Translations under genes and position numbers: made by a program
From: Phycisphaerales bacterium
GTDB lineage: Bacteria; Planctomycetota; Phycisphaerae; Phycisphaerales; UBA1924
Direction of reading: 5' to 3'
NCBI GenBank assembly: GCA_020853815.1
Contig: JADYYE010000082.1
Coordinates: 1 to 63,489 of the forward strand
Length of the DNA: 63,489 nt
Shown here: piece by piece, positions 9,404 to 19,400 of the stretch
Layout: every line of letters begins with the position of its first letter
How positions within the stretch are numbered: position 1 is the stretch's first letter
The notes under the pieces: model-generated
What the model was told of the DNA's origin: nothing
Seen by the model: the letters and a program-made list of their open reading frames with translations, nothing else
Database searches by the model: none

Positions 9404-10627
9404 TCAACACCCCGCATCAAAGCGATCCGCGAACGCGTCGTAGTCATTCCCGTTCACGAAGCCGTCGCGGTTCAGGTCCGCCTCTTGGTTTCCAGCGTCG
9501 AAGGCCTCCGCGAAGGCGTCGTAGTCGTCGCCGTTCACAAAGCCGTCGTGGTTGAAATCCGCTGAACATCCGCCAAGACTCGGCAACCCGCGAACAACCC
9601 ACCCCTTCTCAATGCCGTCGTGGGAGCCCCGGCCAGTGATCGCGCGGCCGTCCGTCGAGATCGCGGTGGCCGCGTTGAGCACCCATCCGGTCAGGTCCAC
9701 GCCGAAAGTTGGAAGCAGTGCGTTGAGGTCGACCATCCCCAGTTCGGGCGTCCACACAACCGCAATTTCATCGGAAGAGCCGTAGCAATCGCCGACCGCG
9801 ATGCGGCCATCCGCGGAGACACCAAAGACCTCGGAGTGCTGCCAGCCAGCCGGAACTCCCAGGTCTTCCATGCCTCGCGATTGCGTCCACCGAAAGGCGC
9901 GTGCCCCCGGGCCCAACATATAGCAATTCCCGAAGACGACTTCGCCACTCTCGGTTGTTGCCGTCGCCCTCGATCCCAGCCAGCCATCCAAGACCCCGAG
10001 GTCGTTCATGCCGCCGCCCGGCGTCCAGCAAAACGCGCGTGCTCCGCTCGAACCGACAACCACCATTCCATCCGCGCTGATGGCCCTGGCGCCAGCACCC
10101 GGCTGGCCGACAAGCTCGCCGATGCCTTGCATTCCCGTCGCGGCGCTCCATCGGAAAGCCTGCCTCCCTTCACTCGAATCGCTGGAGCCCGCGACGTACA
10201 CACCGTCGGGCGTGGTGCATTCCGCAAAGGATGAGGAGCCGCCGCCGAGGACTCCAAGCGACTGAATGCCCCCAGAGGCGGGCCAGGCGCAGGCTCGAAA
10301 TCCGTCCGCGGAATAACTCCAGCCAACAACCGCCGAGCCATCGCTGGAAACGCCGCGCGCGCTCGCCTGTGGCCCGCCACCCTCAAACGGGTCCAGCAAT
10401 CGCAGTCCTACCCCTTCGTCCCAGCGGAACGCCCGCCCCGGCACTCCCGGAACCTGGCCGACCACGGTCGAACCATCGGCACTCAACGCATACGCCAGCG
10501 GCACATTGCTCCCGCCATCGAGCGATCCAAGGTCCGTGATCGAAGGCTGCGCCACCGTCGGGCGACTGAACGCCGATACGAACGCGCACGCCAACACACC
10601 AAGATTTCTTGTGGAATGTCGAGGCAC
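9404..10627 (-). CDS. Dockerin-tailed HAF-repeat exported protein
   Basis: A 407-residue predicted extracellular protein. A signal-like segment (LGVLACAFVSAFSRPTVAQ) is followed by about seven repeats of the HAF type, with the pattern AFRW-x-GMxDLGxL alternating with A-x-SADG-x-VVVG. These are likely beta-propeller blades of unknown ligand. The last 54 residues are the Cys-to-Cys double dockerin: CSADFNHDGFVNGDDYD, then ADLNRDGFVNGNDYD, ending FDAGC. Both calcium loops have Asp, Asn, Asp, Asn and Asp at positions 1, 3, 5, 9 and 12. The start is taken as GTG at 10627 because GGAG lies about 10 nt upstream and it puts the signal peptide near the N-terminus. The frame remains open to a TTG at 10672. 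Confidence 0.85.
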   Translation of the reverse strand: MPRHSTRNLGVLACAFVSAFSRPTVAQPSITDLGSLDGGSNVPLAYALSADGSTVVGQVPGVPGRAFRWDEGVGLRLLDPFEGGGPQASARGVSSDGSAVVGWSYSADGFRACAWPASGGIQSLGVLGGGSSSFAECTTPDGVYVAGSSDSSEGRQAFRWSAATGMQGIGELVGQPGAGARAISADGMVVVGSSGARAFCWTPGGGMNDLGVLDGWLGSRATATTESGEVVFGNCYMLGPGARAFRWTQSRGMEDLGVPAGWQHSEVFGVSADGRIAVGDCYGSSDEIAVVWTPELGMVDLNALLPTFGVDLTGWVLNAATAISTDGRAITGRGSHDGIEKGWVVRGLPSLGGCSADFNHDGFVNGDDYDAFAEAFDAGNQEADLNRDGFVNGNDYDAFADRFDAGC

Positions 10628-10742
10628 GGAGTGGCCGCTCCTTTCCGCCCCGGCCGCACGACAGGGCTCCAAGACAGCCGGCGTTGGGAGAACCGCCCCG
10701 GCTCGCTCGCGCGGCGGGTTGCTCGGCTCCCGCCCCGACGGA

Positions 10743-12134
10743 TCAATACTCCCGATCCGTCAGAACGCCCGGCTGCGGCACGGGGTACCGACCGGTCGCG
10801 TCCGGCATCACCGGAGCCACCGAGTCCTTCGTCATCTCCGCCACGCCCGGCGCGAACTCGTGCTTGCACTCCAGCATGTCCTTGAACGTGATCTCGCGCC
10901 CCGTGTGCGCCGCCATGCGCCCCATGTTGCACACCAGGCTGGCCTCGATCCCGCGCTTGGCCTCGCTGTACGCCACGCCGTCGCGGATCGCGCGCACGAA
11001 ATCGTTCCACTCGTTCCGGTACGGATTCTCCTGGCCCGCCGGGGTCTCGGACTGCCAGACAAGGCTGTCGCGCCCGAAGTCCGGGCGGGTGTGGATCCGG
11101 CTCGGCGCGCCGCAGTCGCCGTTGGCCGAGACGATCGCCGAGCCCTTCGTGCCGTGCATGAAGCTCAGGAACCGGTCCTGACAACCCTCCATGTTCCGCC
11201 CGTCGAACAGCATCTTCGTGCCGTCCGCGTACGTGTACTCCACCGCGTACGAGTCGAAGTTCTGGTCCACCCACGGCACTCCGTCGGCCCGCGCGCGATA
11301 GTGGCGTCCGCCCAGCGCCTGCGCCTTCACCGGCCACGCGTTCTTCATCCAGCACAACTGGTCGATGATGTGGATGAAGAAGTCGTTGAACCCGCCCCCG
11401 CTCGCCCACAGAAAGCTGTGGAAGCGCCGGAGCTGGTACTCCACCTCGCTGATCCCCTCGGGCTTGGGCAGCGAACGGAAGTTCACGATCGGCCCCTGCA
11501 TCCGGTACCCGTACTGCGTGATGATCTCGCCCAGTTCGCCGCCGTGCGCCCGGCGCGCGAGTTCCTGCAGCGGGCGGCTGTGGCGCGACATCAATCCCAC
11601 CGCGACCTTCAGGTTCTTCTGGGCCGCGCGCTCCGCGAGCTCGAGCATCCGCCGGCTGCTCGGCCCGTCCACGCTCACCGGCTTCTCCATGAACACGTTC
11701 AGGCCCTTCTCGATCGCGTACGAGAAGTGGACCCAGCGGAACGCCGGCGGCGTCGCCAGGATCACCACGTCGCCGGGGCGCAGGCAATCCATCGCGTGTC
11801 GGTAGCCATCGAAGCCGGCGAACCGGTGCTCCGGCTTGACGTCGAGCCCCCGCGCGACGTCGCCCTCGAGCGACTCGGTGAGCGCCTCGTGGCTGGACTT
11901 GATCCGATCCTCAAAGGAGTCGGCCATGGCGACCAGGCGCATCGAGCCGCTCTCGACCGAGAGCGCATCGGCCGCCGCGCCGCCGCCGCGTCCGCCGCAC
12001 CCGACGAGCGCGAGGCGGATCTCCTCCGAGCCGCCCGCGTGGACACCGGCGAATCCTCGCGTGCCGACCATCGCCGCCGCCGTGATCCCCGCCGCCTCTC
12101 CAAGGAACTCCCGCCGTGTCTTCGGTGTGCTCAT
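10743..12134 (-). CDS. Tat-exported Gfo/Idh/MocA family oxidoreductase
   Basis: A predicted NAD(P)-dependent sugar or polyol dehydrogenase of 463 residues. It begins with a twin-arginine signal, TPKTRREFLGEAAGITAAAM, so it is folded before export. The Rossmann nucleotide-binding loop follows (RLALVGCGGRGGGAAADAL, about residues 40-58), and the family motif MEKPVSVDG appears after the cofactor domain. The second half is the usual alpha/beta C-terminal domain. The frame is open upstream to 12677, but ATG 12134 has a GGGAG sequence and places the Tat motif at the N-terminus. Such enzymes are often multicopy in planctomycetes; the substrate cannot be told from sequence. The stop codon sits in the loop of a short hairpin at 10737-10761. 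Confidence 0.9.
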   Translation of the reverse strand: MSTPKTRREFLGEAAGITAAAMVGTRGFAGVHAGGSEEIRLALVGCGGRGGGAAADALSVESGSMRLVAMADSFEDRIKSSHEALTESLEGDVARGLDVKPEHRFAGFDGYRHAMDCLRPGDVVILATPPAFRWVHFSYAIEKGLNVFMEKPVSVDGPSSRRMLELAERAAQKNLKVAVGLMSRHSRPLQELARRAHGGELGEIITQYGYRMQGPIVNFRSLPKPEGISEVEYQLRRFHSFLWASGGGFNDFFIHIIDQLCWMKNAWPVKAQALGGRHYRARADGVPWVDQNFDSYAVEYTYADGTKMLFDGRNMEGCQDRFLSFMHGTKGSAIVSANGDCGAPSRIHTRPDFGRDSLVWQSETPAGQENPYRNEWNDFVRAIRDGVAYSEAKRGIEASLVCNMGRMAAHTGREITFKDMLECKHEFAPGVAEMTKDSVAPVMPDATGRYPVPQPGVLTDREY

Positions 12135-12498
12135 GGCTCTCCCGTTTCTTGCCGTGGTCGGCCGCGACGCGACGACGACCATCCCGGCGATCACATGCCA
12201 ACCTGCGGCCCGCGAGGCCGCCGCTTCGAGCGCCGCGTCTGGATCGAAGCGTACCGGTCCTTTCGCCATGCCGCCACCGCCCGCCGGCCCGCACCCCCAC
12301 GCCCGCCGGTGCGGCGCGGCTTGGGTGGTATGCCTGGGGTCGCGCGTCTGGGCGACAATCGGAGTTTGGCAAAGCACGGTGTCGTCGTGACGAACATGGC
12401 GCGGGTCGGGCGGCGGAACGGGCGAAGGGATGAGCGAAGACAGGCAAATCGCGACGATGAACGCGAGTACGACCATGGGCACCTCCACCCAGCGGGCG

Positions 12499-12532
12499 GA
12501 CGGACACTTTGGTGCGCACAGAAGCGGTGGTA
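12499..12532. repeat. Palindromic direct repeat, copy 1
   Basis: First copy of a 34-bp element that recurs at 12657-12690 with one mismatch. Its core is an 18-bp dyad, CTTTGGTGCGCACAGAAG, centred on TGCGCA. The dyad symmetry and duplication in a divergent intergenic region suggest an operator, by inference. Confidence 0.6.
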
Positions 12533-12656
12533 AGTAGGCACTAGCCTTTAGGCACTGGGCACGAGGGGAAGGCGGAAGACAAGGCCGCGGAGGAGGTTGC
12601 GCGCGGGGAGCATTCGCGCGGAGATTCTTTTCGGGAATCCGGAAAGAGGGGAAAAA

Positions 12657-12690
12657 GACGGACACTTTGGTGCGCACCGAAGCGGTGGTA
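12657..12690. repeat. Palindromic direct repeat, copy 2
   Basis: Second copy, with core CTTTGGTGCGCACCGAAG, a slightly better palindrome than copy 1. It lies 42 bp upstream of the ATG at 12733 that opens the metal-efflux operon. The copies are 158 bp apart, about 15 helical turns. Confidence 0.6.
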
Positions 12691-12732
12691 TGCGGGGACT
12701 AACAAGCGGGCATTGTCAATGGGAGGCTGGCG

Positions 12733-13257
12733 ATGGCGAATGGGGGCAGGTGCGGAGTCTCCGGTTGTCCGTTCGGCGTGCGTGGCCTAATCTATTTTCC
12801 GATGCGCCCGGCTCCGCTTCAGCGCGTGATCTCGTTGGTTTGCCTGCTCGCCTTGGGCGTGAGTCAGTGCGTGCTTTCGGTTGGGGGCGTTCTCTGTCGC
12901 GACGCGGAGGGGCATACACGCGTTGAGCTGGCGTGTGCCAAGACCATTGAGGGGCGCTGCCTCACGTCGTGCGAGCCGCCGAGCGGCGTGTCTTCCGAGG
13001 GAAATCGCGAGGATCGGCCGCCGGGTCACGACGCGCCGTGCGAGGATCAGCCGCTCGGAAAGCACCAGTCGGCGGCGGGCGTGAGGGCATCGGGCGCACC
13101 ACTCGAATCAGTCCTTGTGCCGGCGTCGGTGGCAGATCTTGAGCCACATGTCTGGCGTGCGCCGTACCGCGTGTCGAGCTGGCGCCCGCTTGGGTCAAGG
13201 CTCGGTTGGCGGTCGGATGGTCTTGGCTGGCTGCGAACGGTGATCCGCGTTGTGTAG
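12733..13257 (+). CDS. Small exported Cys-rich protein heading the second efflux operon
   Basis: A 174-residue protein of unknown function. It has a hydrophobic signal-like segment (RVISLVCLLALGVSQCVLS, about residues 31-49). After it comes a Cys-spaced region containing LCRDAEGHTRVELAC, C-x3-C and CEDQPL. I recall small exported planctomycete proteins of this layout sitting before metal RND operons; this was not checked. ATG 12733 has a strong GGGAGG 6 nt upstream. An in-frame ATG at 12802 would give a shorter, more typical signal peptide but has no ribosome-binding site, so the start is uncertain. The tail is Arg/Trp-rich. It is followed after 290 nt by the outer-membrane factor gene. A role in metal sensing or buffering is inferred from position and Cys content. 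Confidence 0.65.
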   Translation: MANGGRCGVSGCPFGVRGLIYFPMRPAPLQRVISLVCLLALGVSQCVLSVGGVLCRDAEGHTRVELACAKTIEGRCLTSCEPPSGVSSEGNREDRPPGHDAPCEDQPLGKHQSAAGVRASGAPLESVLVPASVADLEPHVWRAPYRVSSWRPLGSRLGWRSDGLGWLRTVIRVV

Positions 13258-13300
13258 CTTCTGCTGAGGCGCCGCTCGCGCGCCTTTGCTACGGAGCGTC

Positions 13301-13370
13301 GCTTCATAGCAATTCATGGCGCTTCATGATGCTTCATGATGCTTCATGATGCTTCATGATGCTTCATGGT
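13301..13370. repeat. 10-bp tandem repeat, GCTTCATGAT
   Basis: Four exact copies of GCTTCATGAT at 13321-13360 are followed by GCTTCATGGT and preceded by two degenerate units from 13301. The 10-bp period is about one helical turn, so all copies face the same side of the DNA. It lies about 180 bp before the outer-membrane factor gene. Confidence 0.85.
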
Positions 13371-13547
13371 GCCGAGGCGCGGAGGGTGGTCTGGTGGGCG
13401 CGTCGGTGTCGCGACCTCCAAGGAAACTCAGATTCGACTGTGGCGTGCGCTGGCTCGGAAGTCCGCGCACGGGGCTTGACCGGTGCCCTTTGGGCGCCGG
13501 GGCGGCGCGTGCCGTTTCGGTTCGGCCAACAGCAAGTAGGAACACGC

Positions 13548-15056
13548 ATGAACAGATACGTCCGCGGCATGAGGCGGAACTCCCGCGTCGGGCGCGGTGT
13601 GGCGCTGGCGTTGGCGAGTTGTGGCGGGTGGTCGTTGCCGGGTTGCGGCTCGTCGCCGCGGCTGGACGTTGAGGCGTCGGAGCAAGCGGCGATGGCGGTG
13701 GGGGTTGAAGAGCCGATCGAGTTTCGCGCGGTCGGGCCCGAGGGCGGGCCGCTGGATGAACCCGGCGGCGTGGAGGGTTTGCTTCCGATGGCCGAAGCGT
13801 TGCGTCGGGCGGTATCGGGCGATCCTTCTCTGCAAGCGGCGCTGGCGCGGGTGCGAATCGCGATGGCGGACGCGGACCAGGCCCGGCTTCTGCCCAATCC
13901 GGTGCTGAGCGTCGTGCTCCGCTGGGGTCCGGGCGAATCGCAGATCGAGGCGTCAGTGGCGCAGGACATTGTGCGCGCGATTCAGAGGCCGCGTGCGTCG
14001 AGTGCGGCGGACCATCGCCTGCGGCAGGCCGCCGCGGGCGCGGTCACGGTCGCCCTCGACACCGCGGTCGAGGTTCAGGAAAGGTACATTTCGGCGCAGG
14101 CGTCGGCCGCGATTCTGCTGCTGCTCAGGGAGCGATTCGTTCTGATCGAGCAATTGGCGGGCGTGGCGAAAGCCCGTCTGGGCGCAGGCGAAGGCACGCG
14201 GAGCGACCTGGCGACGCTGGAAGCACAGCGGGTGGAGCTCCAGGTCGAGATCGAGCGTGCCGTGCTCACGGAGCGTGAGGAGCGAGTGCGGCTGGCCCGG
14301 CTCATCGGGGAGCCTTCGTCCAGCGCGGATTGGGCGCTCGACGCGTGGCCGTTGCCGGCGGAGGGTATGGCCACGGAGGTGCGTTGCATCGAGGCGGCGC
14401 TCGCGCACCGCCCGGAGGTCCGGTCGATCGAGTGGAAACTCCGTGCGCTTGGCGATGAGGAGGCGCTCGTCGGCGCGCTGGCGTGGGATGGGGTGAGCGC
14501 CGGTGTCGACGGTGTGAGCGGGGATGCGTGGGCCGCGGGTCCGTCGGTGTCGTCACCGCTCCCGGTGTTTGATTCGGGCCAGGCTCGTCGAGCGCGCCTG
14601 ACCGCCGAGCAGTTCGAGGCCCGCCACGAACTGACGCTGGCGCGACGCCGGGTCGTCGAGGAGGTGCGTCTGGCGCACCAGACGATGACGGGGAGCGTGG
14701 CCAATCTGGCCCGGATACGAACGGAGCTCATTCCGCTTCAGCAGCAGCGACGCTTGCTGGCCTTGGAGTCGTACCGGGCCGGGCAAAGCGATGTGACGGC
14801 GCTCTATCTCGCGGAGCACGACCTGCGTCTTTCGCAGTCCAAAGGCGTCGAGGTGGAGCTCCAAGCCGCCATCGCTCGGGTGCGTCTGCGGCGCGCGGTT
14901 GGTGGCCCCGGCGTCGAGGGCGGCATCAGCCGGTCCCCCGCGGCGTTCGATGGTCGAACGCGGGTCGGCGCGCCCGCGTCTTCCGGCTTGATCGACGCGA
15001 GAACGACTGTGAATGGCGAATCGACCCATCAAACGAACACGGAGAGACTCCCATGA
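13548..15056 (+). CDS. Outer-membrane efflux lipoprotein (TolC/CusC/CzcC-like)
   Basis: Outer-membrane channel of a tripartite metal exporter, 502 residues. ATG 13548 has AGTAGGA upstream and gives a lipoprotein signal ending at LPGC, so the mature protein would be acylated. The rest is long amphipathic helices in two halves typical of the OEP family: MAEALRRAVSGDPSLQAALA early, AHRPEVRSIEWKLRALG in the middle, and YRAGQSDVTALYLAEHDLRLSQ near the end. It overlaps the adaptor gene by 4 nt (ATGA), indicating translational coupling. It belongs to one operon with the adaptor and pump. Confidence 0.92.
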   Translation: MNRYVRGMRRNSRVGRGVALALASCGGWSLPGCGSSPRLDVEASEQAAMAVGVEEPIEFRAVGPEGGPLDEPGGVEGLLPMAEALRRAVSGDPSLQAALARVRIAMADADQARLLPNPVLSVVLRWGPGESQIEASVAQDIVRAIQRPRASSAADHRLRQAAAGAVTVALDTAVEVQERYISAQASAAILLLLRERFVLIEQLAGVAKARLGAGEGTRSDLATLEAQRVELQVEIERAVLTEREERVRLARLIGEPSSSADWALDAWPLPAEGMATEVRCIEAALAHRPEVRSIEWKLRALGDEEALVGALAWDGVSAGVDGVSGDAWAAGPSVSSPLPVFDSGQARRARLTAEQFEARHELTLARRRVVEEVRLAHQTMTGSVANLARIRTELIPLQQQRRLLALESYRAGQSDVTALYLAEHDLRLSQSKGVEVELQAAIARVRLRRAVGGPGVEGGISRSPAAFDGRTRVGAPASSGLIDARTTVNGESTHQTNTERLP

Positions 15057-16381
15057 AGACGCAAGGTCCGAGCGGGCCGCATCACCCCACGCCGTTCCTG
15101 CTGGCCGCGGCTCTGGCGGCCGGCGCTCTTTCCGGGTGCAAGGAGCACGCGGAGGGCGACGGGCACGATCACGGCGTGAAGCCCGCGGCGCGGTCCGAAA
15201 CAAGCTCCGACGAGCGCGCCGCCGACTCGAGGGAAGGCGAGCACGCCGACGAGGTGACGCTGACCGCCGAAGCGATCGGGCGATACGGCGTCAAGGTCGA
15301 GGTGGCGCGGCGGCGTGCGCTCACGCCGACCATCGTGGCGCCGGCTCGCGTGAGCTTCAACACCGACGCGATGGCCCACGTCGGGTCGCCGCTGCGAGGC
15401 CGCGCGGTGGAGATCAAGGTCAAGCTGGGCGACACCGTGAAGCGCGGCGACGCGCTGCTTGCCGTCGAGAGCCCGGAACTGGGCGAGGCGCAGGCGGACT
15501 ACTTCCAGAAGCGGACGGCGGTGCTGCTGACCGGGCCCGCGGTCGATCTGGCGAGAGCGGCGTGGGAGCGAGCCAAGGCGCTTTTTGAGCAGACGCAGGG
15601 CATCTCGCTGACGGAGGTGCAGAAGCGCGAGGCGGAGTACAAAGCGGCGGTCGCGGCCCAGAGGGCGGCCGAGTCCGTGGTGATCGGAGTCGAGAATCGC
15701 CTGCACCTCCTCGGGATGTCGCAGGGCGCGATCGAGACGCTCGCCGCGACCGGCGAGATCGCGCCGCGCATGCTGGTCCAGGCGCCGATCAACGGCCAGG
15801 TGGTGCAGCGCGAGGTCACGCTCGGCGAACTGGTGGGGCCGGAGCGCGAGGCTCTGATGGTGCTGGCCGACACCAGCACGCTCTGGGTGCTGGCCGACGT
15901 TCCCGGCGCACGCCTTGACGCCATCGCCGGGGACGCAAAGGCGTGGGTAACGATTGGAAGCTTGGGCGTGCCGGGGGCCCGCACGTTTGAGGGGCACGTC
16001 GCGTTCGTCGCGCCGCTTGTCGACGCCGCAACGCGCACCGCGCAGGTGAGGATCGAAGTCCCATCCGAGTCGCTTTCGCTGAAGCCCGGCATGTTCGCGG
16101 AGGTGGAGATCGCGGCGGGCGGGGGAGCCTTCGCCGACGCCGTTCCCGCGATCGCGGTCCCCGAAGAAGCGGTGCGGGTGGTTGAGGGCGGGCCGGTGCT
16201 GTTTGTTCCGGTCATGGGAGAACCCGGCGCCTTTGCGAAGCGAGGGGTGAGAGTCGGCAAGCCCGTGGGAGGCCTGGTCCCGATCCTGTCCGGTCTCGAC
16301 GAGGGCGAGGAGTTCGTGGCCGCGGGCACATTTATTCTCAAGGCGGAACTGGGCAAGGGCAGCGCGGCCCATGAGCACTGA
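15053..16381 (+). CDS. Efflux RND periplasmic adaptor lipoprotein (CusB/CzcB-like)
   Basis: Membrane-fusion subunit of 442 residues. A lipoprotein signal ends at LSGC (about residue 28). A His/Asp-rich segment follows (EHAEGDGHDHG), and the protein ends AHEH, so metal-binding residues flank the fold. Barrel-sandwich halves are GSPLRGRAVEIKVKLGDTVK and VQAPINGQVVQREVTLGELV, with an alpha-hairpin between them (about 140-225). The beta-barrel and membrane-proximal domains follow (LKPGMFAEVEI, AVPEEAVRVVEGGPVLFVP). The start codon overlaps the stop of the outer-membrane factor. Family and operon position make the role clear; the exact metal does not follow from sequence. Confidence 0.94.
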   Translation: MKTQGPSGPHHPTPFLLAAALAAGALSGCKEHAEGDGHDHGVKPAARSETSSDERAADSREGEHADEVTLTAEAIGRYGVKVEVARRRALTPTIVAPARVSFNTDAMAHVGSPLRGRAVEIKVKLGDTVKRGDALLAVESPELGEAQADYFQKRTAVLLTGPAVDLARAAWERAKALFEQTQGISLTEVQKREAEYKAAVAAQRAAESVVIGVENRLHLLGMSQGAIETLAATGEIAPRMLVQAPINGQVVQREVTLGELVGPEREALMVLADTSTLWVLADVPGARLDAIAGDAKAWVTIGSLGVPGARTFEGHVAFVAPLVDAATRTAQVRIEVPSESLSLKPGMFAEVEIAAGGGAFADAVPAIAVPEEAVRVVEGGPVLFVPVMGEPGAFAKRGVRVGKPVGGLVPILSGLDEGEEFVAAGTFILKAELGKGSAAHEH

Positions 16382-16413
16382 ATCGTCGCGGCGTGTATCA
16401 AGGAGAGCTTGCC

Positions 16414-19400
16414 ATGCTCGAGTCCATCCTTCATTGTTCGATCAAGAACCGCTGGGCTGTGCTGCTGCTCACGCTTTTGGCCGCGGGTATCGGCGTGTGG
16501 TCGCTCAGGCACTTGGCGATTGATGCGGTTCCCGACATCACCAACAACCAGGTGCAGATCAACGCCGTCGCGCCGAGCCTTTCGCCCGTCGAGGTGGAGA
16601 AGCAGGTGACGTTCACGATCGAGAACGCGTTGGCGGGTATTCCGGGGCTGCAATCCACGCGTTCGCTCTCGCGCAACGGGTTTGCGCAGATCACGGCCGT
16701 GTTCGAGGACGGCGTGAACATCTACTTTGCGCGTCAGCAGGTCAGCGAGCGTCTGGGCGAGGCGAAGGAGAGTCTGCCCCCGGGCGTCGAGCCGGTGATG
16801 GGCCCGATCGCCACGGGCCTTGGCGAGATCTACATGTACACCGTCGAGTATGACCATCCACACGGTCGGGGCGCGACATTCACGCCCGGCGAGCCGGGCT
16901 GGCAGCGCGAGGGCGCGTACCTCACGCCCGAAGGGCGCACACTCGCCTCGAACCTCGAACTGGCGTCCTACCTCCGCGAGGTCCAGGACTGGATCATCCG
17001 TCCGCAGCTCAAGGGCGTCAAGGATGTCGCGGGCATCGAGGCCATCGGCGGGAATGTGAAGCAGTACCTTGTGCGGCCCGATCCGATGAAGCTCGTGTCC
17101 TATGGCCTTTCGTTCGCGGAGGTGATCGATGCCATCGAGCGGAACAATGTCTCCACGGGCGCGGGATTCATCGAGCACGAGGGCGAGAGCTACCTCGTCC
17201 GGGCCACGGGGCGGCTCGAGAACCCCGAGCAGATCGAGAGCATGGTCGTCGCCACTCGGGACGGTGTGCCCATCCGCGTGAAGGACATCGTCGCACTCGG
17301 TCCCGATGAAGGCATCGTCGGCATCGGGCGCGAACTGCGCACCGGCTCGGCCAGTGAGAACGGCGAGGAGGTGGTGGTTGCCACCGCGATCATGCTCATC
17401 GGCGCCAACAGCCGAACGGTCGCGGCGGCCGTGGACGCCAAGATGATCGAGGTCCAGCGTTCGCTTCCGCCGGGGGTCCGTGCCAAGGCCGTGCTCAACC
17501 GCACCAAGCTGGTTGACGCCACGATCGCGACGGTTCAGAAGAACTTGGTGGAGGGCGCGGTGCTTGTGATTGTCGTCCTTCTCCTTCTGCTCGGGAACGC
17601 ACGGGCCGCGATCATCTGCGCGCTGGCGATCCCGTTGTCGATGCTCATGACGGCGACGGGGATGGTGCGGAGCAACGTGAGCGGCAATCTCATGTCGCTG
17701 GGCGCGATCGACTTTGGTCTCATCGTCGACGGCGCGGTCATCATCGTGGAGAATTGTCTGAGGCGCTTGGCGGAGAAGCAGCATCATGTGGCCGCCCTGG
17801 GGCAGAAGCGTCCGCTGACGCTGGACGAGCGCCTGCACGAGGTGATGATCGCCGCCCAGGAGATGATCCAGCCCTCGGTGTTCGGGCAGGCGATCATCGT
17901 GACCGTGTACTTTCCGATCCTGGCGCTCACGGGCGTCGAGGGCAAGATGTTCCACCCGATGGCGATGACGGTCATTTTCGCGCTCGTCGCCGCGTTCGTG
18001 CTCTCGCTCACGTTCGTGCCGGCGATGGTGGCGGTGCTCGTCACGGGCAGGGTCACGGAGAAGGACATGTTTCTGGTGCGCTGGGCCAAGAAGGCGTACG
18101 CGCCGGTCGTGGCGTGGGCCGTGAGGCTCCGCTACGGCGTGGTCGCGGCGGCGCTGATCGCGTTCGTGGGTTCGCTGGCTCTCTTCTCGCGCCTGGGCCA
18201 GGAGTTCGTCCCGACCCTGGACGAGAGGGACGTGGCGATGCACGCCATGCGTATCCCATCGACGGGCATCACGCAGTCGCAGGCGATGCAGTCCGACGTC
18301 GAGAAGGCCGTGTCGTCCATTCCCGAGGTGGCGTTTGTCTACTCGAAGACGGGCACGGCGGAGATGGCCACCGACCCCATGCCCCCCAACGTGTCCGACA
18401 CGTTCATCATCTTCAAGGACACGAGCCAGTGGCGGAGCGAGGCCGAGCTGGACCGCGCGATCTCGGACAGGCAAGCCAAGGAGGCGGGGGGGAGCGTGCG
18501 AGCCGACGCACATCAAGGCCATGGCGAGGGTGGCCACCAGGGAGAGGCCGAGTTGAAGATCGAGGGGCGCAAGGGAAGGCTTATCCAGCTCATCCAGCTC
18601 ACGATCGCCACGGTCCCGGGCAACAACTACGAGTTCACGCAGCCCATCCAGATGCGCTTCAACGAGCTGATCTCTGGCGTGCGCGGCGACGTGGCGGTCA
18701 AGGTCTATGGCGATGATTTCGGCGCGATGGAGCGGACGGCGCAGCGGGTGCTGGCGGTGCTGCGGGGCATCCCGGGCGCCGCGGACGCCAAGGCCGAACA
18801 GACCGAGGGCCTGCCCGTCGTGACCGTGGGCATTGATCGCGAGGCCATCTCCCGCTTCGGGCTTTCCGTGCATGAAGTGCAGGAGGTGGTGGCGGTTGCG
18901 ATGGGCGGGCGCCGGGCCGGGCAGGTCTTTGAGGGCGATCGGCGCTTCGACGTGGTCGTGCGACTCGCCGACGCACTCCGAGGGAAGCCCGACACCCTGG
19001 CGCGTCTGCCCATCCCGCTCCCGAAGGCCGACGAGTCCGAATCCGCGGTGCGATTCGTCAGCGCCGACACGACGGCCGGCGCCCGTCTCCATCTCAAGTC
19101 CCAGACGATGGGGTTCGTTCCCCTCGGCAACGTCGCCCGCATCGAGGTCGCCGAGGGAGCCAACCAGATCAGCCGCGAGAACGGCAAACGCCGCATCGTC
19201 GTGCAGTGCAACGTGCGCGGGCGCGACCTCGGTTCGTTTGTCCAGGACGCGCAGGTGAAGCTGGCCGACTTGCAGCTCCCCGCGGGCCAGTGGCTGGTGT
19301 GGGGCGGTCAGTTCGAGAACCTTGTCGCCGCCAAGGCACGCCTCATGATCGTCGTGCCCGCGTGCTTTTTCCTGATCGTCCTGCTCCTGTTCTGGACGTT

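Larger units (their letters stand above)
12135..12732. other. Divergent intergenic region between the oxidoreductase and second efflux operon
   Basis: About 600 bp separating divergently transcribed units. It contains the duplicated palindromic element listed separately. No open frame here resembles a known protein, although the oxidoreductase frame runs through part of it without a stop. Confidence 0.5.

Noticed and set aside
12135..12677. N-terminal extension of the Gfo/Idh/MocA protein
   Set aside because: The frame is open, but a Tat signal and GGGAG sequence mark ATG 12134 as start, and the extension has no similarity pattern.
13301..13370. Tandem repeats as a possible CRISPR array
   Set aside because: The 10-bp units are contiguous, with no spacers; the same holds for the repeats at 22723 and 50921. 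No cas gene is present.
15499..19092. Minus-strand open frame of 1197 codons opposite the RND operon
   Set aside because: His/Arg/Asp-rich antisense shadow of the adaptor and pump genes, a product of high GC content at third positions.
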